Shown one piece after another: positions 50,268 to 62,200 of a stretch of DNA of 64,000 bases. Position 1 is the stretch's first letter, and each line of letters begins with the position of its first letter. The notes under the pieces are model-generated. The model did no database searches. It was given only the letters and a program-made list of their open reading frames with translations, and was not told the origin of the DNA. The translations under genes and the position numbers were made by a program. The stretch is from Elmis aenea (Eukaryota > Arthropoda > Insecta > Coleoptera > Elmidae), in contig OX393583.1 of assembly GCA_947652605.1 (NCBI GenBank), forward strand, positions 12,813,222 through 12,877,221, written 5' to 3'.

Positions 50268-53200
50268 GTAAGTAAAAAAAGACAATAAATTTAGTTTTTA
50301 GTATTAATGCACACAAACAAAGGAAATTAAAAAAAAACGTGGCAAGCACCGAAAAAAGCTGAAAAAATGTCTGCAGTTTTATTTATATTTTAAAATTTTT
50401 TGTTAACTCCTACATACAGGGTGAGTAAATATTAAAGTATTTGTGGAGTTTTTCGGTTATCAATACCGGGTGATTCAGTTTGACTCTCGCACCTATATAA
50501 CTTAGTTATTTTACGAGGAAACCCCTATAAACCTAACTATTTGTAAATCGTGGAAAATTCTCTATTGAATGATGTTCAAATGTTTATTCTACGATACAAT
50601 ATTTCAGACTGGCGATAGTAATTTTTTTTTGAAAAACATGGTATGATTTTTTATGGATTCTGATGTAGAATAAATTCTAAATCGGATAGTACATTAAAAA
50701 AATAATCATACATAGTAAAATTTTTGGGAAATTAGTTTGAAAGTTAATTATTTTATTCCATAAAATCGTTGTATATGACTGAATAAAACACGGTCGCAAT
50801 GACAGTTTACAACTTGTTTTATTGTGTTTTAAAATTTTTCGACGAAAAATCATTCTATGTTGCAATTTCTCTTAACTTTATCAAAAATTCTTAATAACTC
50901 GAAAATTGTTGCAGATAGGTATAGCAAACGCTAATACAGATTAATGCAGAATGTAATTTTGCAATAGAAAATGAAAAAAAAAAGTTTGGGCATTGTTTTT
51001 TTAAAAAAACGAGTTTTAGTGGTCTGAAGTTGTATTAAAAGAAAATTAAATTTTGGATACCCTGTAAGTAATGCATCGATTGCAAAAATTCCAGGTTGTA
51101 CTCCAAGGTGTCTTCTAGGCATGGACTAAATTTAAGCGTTTTTTCTTCAAAAATGGCGGCGTTAGATAATATTAAGCATCACGATGAAAATCAAAACAAT
51201 TTAAAAAAAGTCCATAAATCTTAAAAATGACTGCACTTAGGTATAGGGAATGCTAATAAAAGTCTCTCTAAAATAACGTTTTAAATCCAAATACGCAATA
51301 AAAAATAGACCATTGTATTTGAAATAAGAAAGTAGACGTCAACTTCCGGTATTTCCGAAAGTGTCACCATATTGAAAATATTTTCATTAAACAGATCAGA
51401 TGCCATCACGGTCATAACCCAAATTTTAGATCAATACGTTTTTCCATTCTTCATATATTTTTAAGTACCAGTCTCAATCAATCACCCTGTATACCGGGTG
51501 TCACACGTTCATGGTACACCCCCTTTTTTTTCTTTAGTTTTGATTTTAAATAAATGAAATTTTAGACATATGATATATGCAAAAAACCGGGCTTTTTGAG
51601 CCGTTGCACACATTTGTTTCACTACCGGTTTCGCCGGAAATGACCCTAACTTTGTTATTTTAAATGGAACACCCTGTATATTTTTACATTTTTAGAAAGA
51701 GGAAGTGATTTTTGATACAACTGCACTATTTTCGTTAATTTTTATAACCTCAAAATTTTTTTAAAACAAAATTTAGTTTTTTTTTAAGGGTGCCGTGACC
51801 TGCACAAATTGATTTTTATTATGTCAACAATTGTCCAAAAAACGTTTTTGTAAATTTTAAATGACATTTAGGTTACTTTAATCGGCTTTAAAGGTTGCGG
51901 AATCGGTTTTTTGACAAAAAGTCAATTTTTTTAAATGGAACCATGCTGGTACTAGCGGTTATTTAAATGGATCATCTTCTAGCGAATCCATCGATACCAA
52001 TAACTTCTATTTTTATTAAAATCTACTTCAAAACCTTACCTGACCTAACAAATGTAAAATAATCTGTAAAAATTACGTTATAAATAAAAACAATCACATT
52101 TACAAACAAAATTTGTGATATGCTTGGATGCGGCGAAAAATTGTGGCGGCGAAGAATTGTGTAGGCGAAGCATTGTTAGCGAAGAATTGTGGCGGCGAAG
52201 AATTGTGGGCGAAGAATTGTGGGCGAAGAATTGTGGGCGAAGAATTGTGGGCGAAGAATGTTCCGGACACGGTGGGAGATCCTAGATTTCAAGCAAGACT
52301 AGGAGAAGATGTTGGTAAGCATTAAACCTCAGGATCAAAAGCTGTACAAGAAGTAGGGGATAAGATAATTGAAAAAAGTGGCCTATGGATAAAATTTTCT
52401 CAGAACGTTGCAGATATAATGCAAGCCAAGCATAATTGGCAATCAGGTTATAATTTTCTATGCGCCGTCGGTGTCATTAATTCCACAAACAAGAATAAAA
52501 AAACCATCGATGCACGGACATGAATACATTAATTGAAAAGGATATTCTAGCATTACTGTGCAAGCGACATGTAACGCAGATGAGTGTTTTACAAGTGTAG
52601 ACGCCTCATGGCCAGGTTCTGTCCACGACTCAAGGATTTGGAGCAATTCGGAAATTTATAATATTGCAGGAAATACTTTTGAAAATAGCCAAGCATTACT
52701 TTTAGGAGATGAGGCATATGCTATCGCGCCATGGCTGATGGTTCCTTTTAGAAACCCGAATATACCTCAAAAACACGCCTATAACAACCTGTTTACAAAA
52801 AAAAAAAAACGGGTAATAATTAAAAGATGTTTTGGCCAGTTAAAACAACGATTTCCGATTTAACAATATAAAGCCCGATTTTACAATATAAAGCCCGATT
52901 TTCCACTGAAACAGTGCCAAAACTTATTGCGAGCTATTTCGTTCTGCATAATATAGCAAAATATTTAAACGATGAACTAGACTTAATAGGCTTTTACTAG
53001 TCGATATTCCAGTTCAGCATATACCAAAATTGGCCTCCCATTGTTTTTTAATGATATCAATAGCTTAAGATTTTGATTTCCTTGCAGCAGACGTTTCTGA
53101 CTTCTAAAACACAATTGCAAAATCTTGACGAATGTCGTTTAAGAAACATTGTTTTTATTAATTTCTTCTTCACTATCACTCATGATGATTTATTGATTGA

Positions 53201-56200
53201 CACTAGTAACACGTGTAAGAAAAACTGAGGATCATTTGCAAGTCAAAACTTGTGTAAAATTTATCATAACAAACGTGTGTTTGTACAGGGTCCGGCAAAA
53301 TGATCTCCCACATTTTAATCTTTAATAAAAACGCCATTGTAAATGCTATTTAGATTTTATTTTATTAACTGAAAATGTATGCTATGCCATTTGTTTTTAT
53401 TAAGTTTTAGAAATTACAGAGTCCAAATGGCGACCATTTTTTTCGATACACATTCGAAGCTGATTTCTGAAAGTTTCCATCACTCGAGCAGTAATTTGAG
53501 GCGATATTCCTGTAATTTCTTGGCGTATTGCTGCTTTCAATTCGTCAATGGTTCGGGGATGGTGTTGAAAAACCTTCGCTTTCAGGTAGCCCCAAAGGAA
53601 AAAGTCGCATGGGGCAAGATCGGGTGAACGCGCAGGCCACCCAACGTCTCCACGTAACGAGATACGTGTCCTGGAAACATTTCCCTTAAAACGTCCATTG
53701 TCCTTCTTGCCGTATGAGCCGTAGCTCCAACCTGTTGAAACCATACATCCGGATATTCAAGTTCTCTAAGTTTTGGATGTGTGGTTTCAACAGGTTGGAG
53801 CTACGGCTCATACGGCAAGAAGGACAATGGTCGTTTTAAGGGAAATGTTTCCAGGACACGTATCTCGTTATGTGGAGACGTTGGGTGGCCTGCGCGTTCA
53901 TCCGATCTTGCCCCATGCGACTTTTTCCTTTGGGGCTACCTGAAAGCGAAGGTTTTTCAACACCATCCCCGAACCATTGACGAATTGAAAGCAGCAATAC
54001 GCCAAGAAATTACAGGAATATCGCCTCAAATTACTGCTCGAGTGATGGAAACTTTCAGAAATCAGCTTCGAATGTATATCGAAAAAAATGGTCGCCATTT
54101 GGACTCTGTAATTTTTAAAACTTAATAAAAACAAATGGCATAGCATACATTTTCAGTTAATAAAAATAAAATCTAAATAGCATTTACAATGGCGTTTTTA
54201 TTAAAGATTAAAATGTGGGAGATCATTTTGCCGGACCCTGTATATAAGAGTACGTATATACTCAAATCAACAGGAGCATTTACTTCTCGAAGTTAGCTCG
54301 TTTTTATTCTTACGAAACTGAGGATAAACTCTCACTTTATGCTCATGCTCAGAGTACATACTATAAACTCTCGTTTTATTCATACCACCCAATGTGCTTA
54401 TTTTTCTAGGTAGCAGGAAGTGTAGAAGATGAGTCATTACAAGATTGCGACGGATCAACTTTATGTCAAAATCGTAAGTACTTTATTGTTATGAATGCTT
54501 TAAATACTTTTTTGCGTTATTTTTATCTATTCCAGGAAAAACTGCTTTAGAAATTTGTTAAATTTTTAATATTTATGATGTTTTCGAAGTAACACCTGTG
54601 TAGTTTTGTTATCAGTAGCTCTATTTCTATGTTACAAAACAATCGTTTTTGTCTTTTAAATAACTTAGGTAATTTAGATAAGTAAGATTACAAAAACGCA
54701 AGTTTTAATCGCAGTAATAATAAGGAAAGATAAATAAATAGCGTGTTTTTGTTTGTCTAATCTATATTAAGGATCTGCTATAAAGATAAAAAGATTTACT
54801 CATTATTACTGTTTATTTTTCTTGGATTACATGTTAAAAAGTAGTTTTTAAGTAATTTTTATTGGCTATTTCGCAATAGCAATTAAAACTCAACACTACA
54901 CTGACATTTTATCACTTAGTTAGTACTTAGATCAAGGGGTTTCACGCGTTTTAACCTCTGCACTACTCTTCTTTCTTGTAGGAGTTGAGCTGCCTCGGCG
55001 TTCGGTGATCCCGTAGTTTATTCTTGTGTTTTACTGCTATTTTTTTGATTTCATCGTCTACTGAGAAGATCCTGAGATCACGATGGATGTCGTCATTACG
55101 CACGTACTATGGCGCATCCACGATATTTCTCAATATCTTGTTTTCGAAGCGTTTTATAATTTCTACATTACTTTTTTTGGGACACCCCCATAGTTGTGCA
55201 CCATAGGACCACACAGGCTTGAGTACCTGCTTGTATATTATTAATTTATTTTGTGAGGATAACTGGGATTTGCGTCCTAATAACCAGTACATACTTTTGT
55301 ATTTCAAATTTCAAGCCTAGTTCTTCACGTTTTATTTTGATATGAGTTTGGTGTCTAGCGTCATCCTAAGATACTTGGCAGTATTGGAATATCGTATAAT
55401 TTTCCCATTTATTTTAACAAGGATTTGTGTGATTCGTTTATTATTATATTCACATACAGGGTGGTGCTTTTTTCGATGCTCACCATTGCTATCTTGGAAA
55501 CGGTAAGAGATACAAGGTCGGTTAAATTAGAGAAAAGTTGATTTATTACAAAAAAACTGAAAAATGTGATTTTAGAAAAATATTATTATCTTCCCTACAA
55601 TTGACGCTATTTCATTTAAACTTGGTAACTTTATGTTGATGACATCAACAGAAATTTTCTAAGCTTTCTAGATTTCAAGTTGCGATAGTCAACTTTTTTA
55701 TTTCTTATGGCCGCCATATTGGATTTTTACACCGTCAGACAGCCAAAAACTTTGCTTTTCAGACTGGTAACCAACATACCTTTTTTCTTTCAAAAAACTT
55801 GTTGAAATTTGAAAATTTGTATAAATAATCTATAAAATCGCGAATGTTCTGAAAAACAATTGAAATTATAATATAAACAAAAGTGACACGACATTTTATA
55901 GGTCTAATAAAATAACGAAATGACAATAAATTTAAAACACCAGATAAATAATTATTTAAATTGTTTAACGTGCGCGCCGTTATGTATGATGTAGGGGTTA
56001 GTCGTCAAATTCATTTCGTCCACTGCCTTTAGGATAGTTAGTCTCGAAATAGAGTCGAAAGCATTTTTGATTTTACGGCGAAGAAGTTCAATATTTTCCG
56101 TTAGGGTTGCATAAACAACATCAATGTAAAAGTAATCCATAGGCGTTAAACATGGCGATCGCGGAGGCCAATGAACAGGACCAAACGTACTAAGTCATGA

Positions 56201-59200
56201 ATTTTGAAAGCGTACATCTAAATTAATATCCTTTTACAATGCGGGCGTTGTGAGGACCAGCTCCTTCTTGCTGATACTACTAATGATTTTAAATTGTTAA
56301 TAATGGCAATTCGCCTAACATATCTTCTAAATATGTTTCCAACAATCTTAATTTCGTTATCAACCAATAAAATGTTCTGTAGCTTTTATTTATATCATAG
56401 TTTCAATTGTTTTTCAGAGCATTCTCGATTTTATGAATTATTTACACAAATTTTAAAATTTCAACAAGTTTTTTGAAAGAAAAAAGGTATGGTGGTTACC
56501 AATCTGAAAAGCTAATTTTTGTGTCTGTTTGATAGTGTAAAAATCCAATATGGCGGCCATAAGAAATAAAAAAGTTAACTATCGCAACTTGAAATCTAGA
56601 AGGCTTAGAAAATGTCTGTTGACGTCATCAAACCCAGGACGGTCAAAAACATAAAGTTACCAAGTTTAAATGAAATAGCGCCTAAAATCACATTTTTCAG
56701 ATTTTTTGTAATAAATCAAAAACGAATAAAAAAATCCATGATTTCTTTTCAGATTCTTAATCGCCATAAAAATGTGCAACTTTTCTCTAATTTAACCGAC
56801 CTTGTATCTCTTACCGTTTCCAAGATAGCAATGGTGAGCATCGAAAAAAGCAAAGCAAAAGTATAATTTAATTTTCCTTAATTAACAAGGTCTTAATGTC
56901 TTTACTTTTTAATACCCTTACAAAATACTTATATATATTTTGTTGTTATTTCAGGTAGACCAAAAAAGTCTGAAATCACCTACACGCTTTGGGTAGGCGA
57001 TAATATTTGTGAAAAGTACCGCTTAGATATGCGCGTACGTGTCAACACTTCGTTTTATAATGTCATGGAAAAAGCAGCTACAAAAGACCAACACTACGAA
57101 TTTACCGCCACAAACCACCCTTTATACGGACATTACGTCACCTCCATAAACGGCGTTCAACAGAATACAACGTCCAATCACTACTGGATGATTTATCGCT
57201 TATCGGCGAAGCCTGAACCAAATAGTCCTCCTGGTGATGATAAACTATCAAATGTTGGTAAGTAAATTAAGTTTTTTTGTCAACTCCTTAATAAATTATT
57301 CCATTCGTATAACCTATCACGAGCGGTGTTTGGTGTTGTTCAAGTCCAAAAGATATCATGCGTCGATTCATAGCCTTGGAAGATATTTAGATTCATAAAT
57401 ACACACATCGGAGACCAAGCAACAGTCAAAACAGAAGAAGACGGAAGCAGTTTCATCAGCCAACGAAGTTAAGACAACAGTAATTTGTGTTGCGAAAAGC
57501 ATTCTTTTGAGTGATTATCTTAAAAAAGAGAAACAATAAATGGAGCGTCCTAAGCCAACCTACTAGACCAATCGTACCAAACAATGCGGAAGATACATTA
57601 GCGAAAAAAAAGTTGTTTCGTTAGGATAATACGCCACGTCACAAATCTGTTATTGTGATGGCTCATATTCATCAATTGGGCTTCGAATTCTTGTTTCATG
57701 CACCCTAATCACCAGGCTTAGTTCTGTTGGACTTCGGTTTGTTACTGAACATGAAAAAAGTTTCATTCCGGTTAGAAGTACGCGTTGGATTTCGAATTGA
57801 TTGCTGTTACAACCAGGGCTCGGGAGTCGGCAGAAAAATAACCGACTCCAACCTTGAGTCGATTTTTTTTTTAAACCGACTCCGACTACCAACTCCTTTC
57901 ATGAAAAAAAACGTCATTAAAGTATATTTACTACAGTGAAAGCCGTTTTTTTTTCCGTTACCAAGTGTATTTTACAATGGTGAACAGGGTTTATTTTCTT
58001 ATGTTTTCTAAATAATCAAAAAAAAAAAGTTTAATCTAAGTTTTTTAAAAATAAAAATATAAAATTTGCCACTATTCGGTTATACCACGGTTATTATAAA
58101 ACGCGGGTATGTACGGAGTTTTATGGCCAAACGGTATATGTTTTTAAACTTTTGTCGCTGTTACATTATGTAAGTTAATAAGGGCTACATTTTAAAAATA
58201 TTTTCAAACAAAAAAGAGTGGTATATTAAAATTATACTTTTTCTTACGGAACACCCTGTATATTTTTACATTTTTGAATTCCTTTTTAATATATTTTAAA
58301 AAATGTAAAAGGTTATATAGGTCTAAGTCTAAAGTCAACCGTTTTCGTGAAAATTGCATTTTCATGAAAATAAGTACTTTCAAAAATTTTCAGCATTTAA
58401 AAACTTTGAGAAGTCTGAAGAAATTTGCTTGGAGATAAGATTGACAATCGATTATGTAACACTTTGCACCACCTACAATTTTTAAAATATTATACAGGGC
58501 GTTTTTTACGCTTGGTCAAACTCGTGAAACTTTAAACATCGATAACTCTTTTTTTTTAATACAACACCCTATATTTTTTTACACCGTCTTATGAAAAATG
58601 TAATTCTTTTTCGAAAACATAAAAGCTGTTTTTCACCTAAAATTGATATTTTCCGAGATATCGCGATTTTATTGTTAATTATTAGGGCAAAGTAATATTT
58701 TCAAGTAGGCTATGAAGGTAGACAGCGGTAATTTAACACAATTGAAAGAAAAAACAGGAAACTTATAATTTTGTCGCTTGTTGAAATTATTTTTGGGATC
58801 TGTAAATGTAAATTTAAAAAATATTACAAAATTACGACGAGATATTTTATTTTCATTTTAATTTCTAAAATACAAACAAAATATTATATCTTCAGAAAAT
58901 AAAAAGATCGCCAAATAAAAATTTAATTTATAGAGAATAAAGATACAAAATAACTTTTAATGAAACGTTATCGTTTATTATAACGTTATAAAATTATCGT
59001 TACGTTATTGTATAAAAAAATACAGTTGAATCATTATTATAACGTATAGGATATCGTTACGTTACGTTTTCCATCCCTGGTTACTTTAATCGTTACCATT
59101 TCCGTAAAAAAATCGAATGACATCGTTATTTTGTTTTAAAATTTTCAATCTGTTTATTCTAAGGATTTGGACGAATCTATCTATAATCTATAAGGATATA

Positions 59201-62200
59201 ATTGGCAGTGCCGTAAAGAGGGCATAAAGCGCCTGTGGCAAGTATCTAACTTAACCCAAAATTGATAAAAATTTTGAAAAAGTTTAATGTAAAAAGTTAA
59301 ATGTTGCTATATGCAATATGTTAAATATTTAGTATTAACCCCATCAAAATGGGTTGCCTGTAAATCCAATTATGTATTTGTATACATAAATAATCTATTA
59401 AATAAATTTTTATTCATATTCAATGACAAATAAATTAAAGAAATACACTATACAGGGTGTCCCAGATTACATTTCCAGCATGGGGATCTCGCTTATTATA
59501 AGAGATACAGGTTTGTTTAAATTAGATGAATTATTCCTTGGTGTGAAAGGAGCCACAATCAATTTTTAAAAGTACAAAATTGGTCGTGCTTCAGATGTTA
59601 TAGCAAAAAATATGAATATGTCGAATTTCTTTTTTCTTTCATAACTTTTTTGTCTTAATCGTTAGAACAATTTTATTTGTACTTTATTGATGTACTTTTT
59701 AATGGAGAATGTAACTGTCATTTTAGATTTTTTTTAACACCTACCATTTTCGAGATATTACCCCCAATTCCATTTTTTCTTATGGACTGCGAAGTTGGCT
59801 ATGGAATAGTTGAATGTGGTTTTTTTTACTCGTTTAAATGAGATATTACTTGCTATACCTATTTTTATAAACAAGTCACAAAATGAAAAAAAATCGTATT
59901 TTACCCATGCCTTATCAAGCTATCTATGAAAATAAAAACAAAAAACAACTAATTAAATGTCAAATGACAGTTGCCATTTGTCTGCGGTATCATTTATTAG
60001 AATTTCATATTATTGTTGTGTAATTCGATAGTCTTTGTAGTAATTATTGTTATAATGATGGCTACATTTAAAAATAGCGAAAAATTTGATATGTTGAGAT
60101 GCTACATTCTTTACCATAAAAACTGTGGAAGCTGAGCGAATATACTTGAGCTATATCTTGAGAAAAGGCAACGAAGAGTGTATAATTACAGAAATTTGGA
60201 AATAAATTTCAAAGAATATGGTTTCTTCGAAAAACCAACCAAAAATCCAAAACAAATCCATAAAGAATTACAAATATCTATTTTGCACAGTTTCTGTTGT
60301 AAAGAATTTAGCATTTCAACATTAAAAATTTTTAATTAGTTGTAAATGTGCCCATAATTATATGAAAACAAATTTGCTACAAAAACTATCGAATTACACA
60401 ACAATACTATACATTCTAATAAATGATACCGCAGACCAATGGTAACTGTCATTTGACATTTAATTATTGGTTTTTGTTTTTATTTTCATAGATAGCTTGA
60501 TAAGTGACGGGTAAAATACGATTTTTCATTTTGTGACTTATTTATTAAAATAAATGTGGCAAGTAATATCTTATTTTAAACGAGTAAAAAAAAGCACATT
60601 CAACTATTCCATAGCCAACTTCGCGGCCCATAAGAAAAAATGGAATTGGGGGTAATATCTCGAAAATGGTAGGTGTTAAAAAAAATCTAAAATGACAGTT
60701 ACATTCTCCATTAAAAAGTGCCTTTATAAAGTACAAATAAAATTGCTCTAACGATTAAGACAAAAAAGTTATGAAAGAAAAAAGAAATTCGACATTTTCA
60801 TATTTTTTGCTATAACATCTGAAGCACGACGAATTTTGTACTTTTAAAAATTGACTGTGGCTCCTTTCATACCAAGGAATAATTCATCTAATTTAAACAA
60901 ACCTGTATCTCTTATAATAAGCGAGATCCCCATGCTGGAAATGTAATCTGGGACACCCTGTATAGGTATAATATAAAATAAGAGAATAAAAACATAAATA
61001 AGTTCAACATATTTTATGTTGCAATTTTTCTAGCTTTTTTATTTACAAACACATCTACTATATCGTCATAATTTAATGTTTTTGCAATATCTTTTTCAAT
61101 TGATATAACAGATATGGTTGTTAATCGCTTTTCTCCAATAGTAGAACGAAAGTATGATTATAAATTTTCAATTTGCTAAACGAACGTTCGCAGGAAGCTG
61201 TTGTTACTGGTATTGTGATTGTCTAGATTTGGATACGTGTTTTGTAATGAGAGTTCGTAGTTTTTTTTTGCAAGATTTGAAAAGCGTCCAAACGCCTTAA
61301 TTTTCAAAAACTTCCATGGCTTGATATTTTAAATTTAACATACAAATTCTGGAGCATCTAAGGTCTGATTACATAAATTAATGCTAAACCTCAATTAACC
61401 CTGGGTTGACGCCTAAAACTAGGGATTAACTCTAGGTTAAGGCCCAGGACCAGGGATTAACCCAGGATTAATCCCGGGTTTAGCTTTTATGCAACTGGAC
61501 CTAAGTCTATTATATTTCAATGCCAGGTCAGCTGCACATCGTTTGAGATCATCTAGCATCTAGCGGCATAATTTTTAAAGCGTGTCCATTTAGAACACTC
61601 TTGTAAAGCAGTAAATCTATCATTGAGTTGTATAAGTATTAGATATAAAACTTCACACATTTTTGTTTTTAGTAAGGTAGTTTCATTCATGGCAAACGAA
61701 TCATTAGTAGCTTTCGTACCAGGCATATTTAAAAAAATACAATATAAAATAGGGAACTTTTATATTTATTTATTTATTTTTATTTTTTACGTTTTGCGCC
61801 CCTAACCTAGTTGCGCCCGTGGCGGGCGCCTCTCTCGCCACGCCCTCGTTACGGCACTGATAATTGGCACAAAAGCTCTGATATACCGTTGGAATAAGTA
61901 TAGTGAGCTAAGCAGCAAAGATACTATGTCAAAAAAGTTGTTTTCCTCCCTAGGCCTATCCCATCTTCGTTTATTTAATTGTTTTAGATATATTTGACTT
62001 GGAAATTTAATTTTTAGTTTTTTTTTCAAATTACACTTTTTATTAATTTTAAAACTCTACTGTTTACTATTACAACTATTTGTATTTTTTAAAACTGTTG
62101 GCGCTGATTTGTTTTGAGAATTGTTAATTTCACGTATCTGAAGATTAAAAATCCAAAAATTAATTGTATGTGAAATAATTTTTTCGATTGTTTCAGGTGT

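Larger units (their letters stand above)
53286..54240. mobile_element. Near-perfect fold-back of mariner-family transposase ends
   Basis: Arms 53286-53750 and 53775-54240 are almost exact inverted copies around a 24-bp loop. Termini are CAGGGTCCGGCAAAATG and its complement, flanked by TA. Each arm carries the same open 114-codon frame (next entries). The arms differ at only a few positions, so the inversion is young or kept alike by gene conversion. Confidence 0.93.
59206..61859 (-). mobile_element. hAT transposon (ZMYM1-like), TSD ATAATTGG, with nested fold-back
   Basis: CAGTGCCGTAAAGAGGGC at the left and the complement of CAGTGCCGTAACGAGGGC at the right, flanked by the perfect 8-bp duplication ATAATTGG (59198-59205 and 61860-61867). 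It contains the transposase C-terminus at 61010-61240, a nested 1.5-kb fold-back and a small MITE. It fills most of intron 3 of the DUF4430 gene. Confidence 0.9.

Noticed and set aside
52127..52262. Possible CRISPR-like array because of regular short repeats
   Set aside because: The repeats are directly adjacent without spacers, in a eukaryotic genome context.
52128..52325. 65-codon frame starting MRRKIVAAKNC
   Set aside because: It is a translation of the 14-17-bp minisatellite and has no conserved domain.
53379..54146. Frames antisense to the mariner transposase arms (53379-53627 and 53898-54146)
   Set aside because: Mirror images of the real transposase fragment; the sense frame has the conserved WPARSPDLAPCDFFLW signature.
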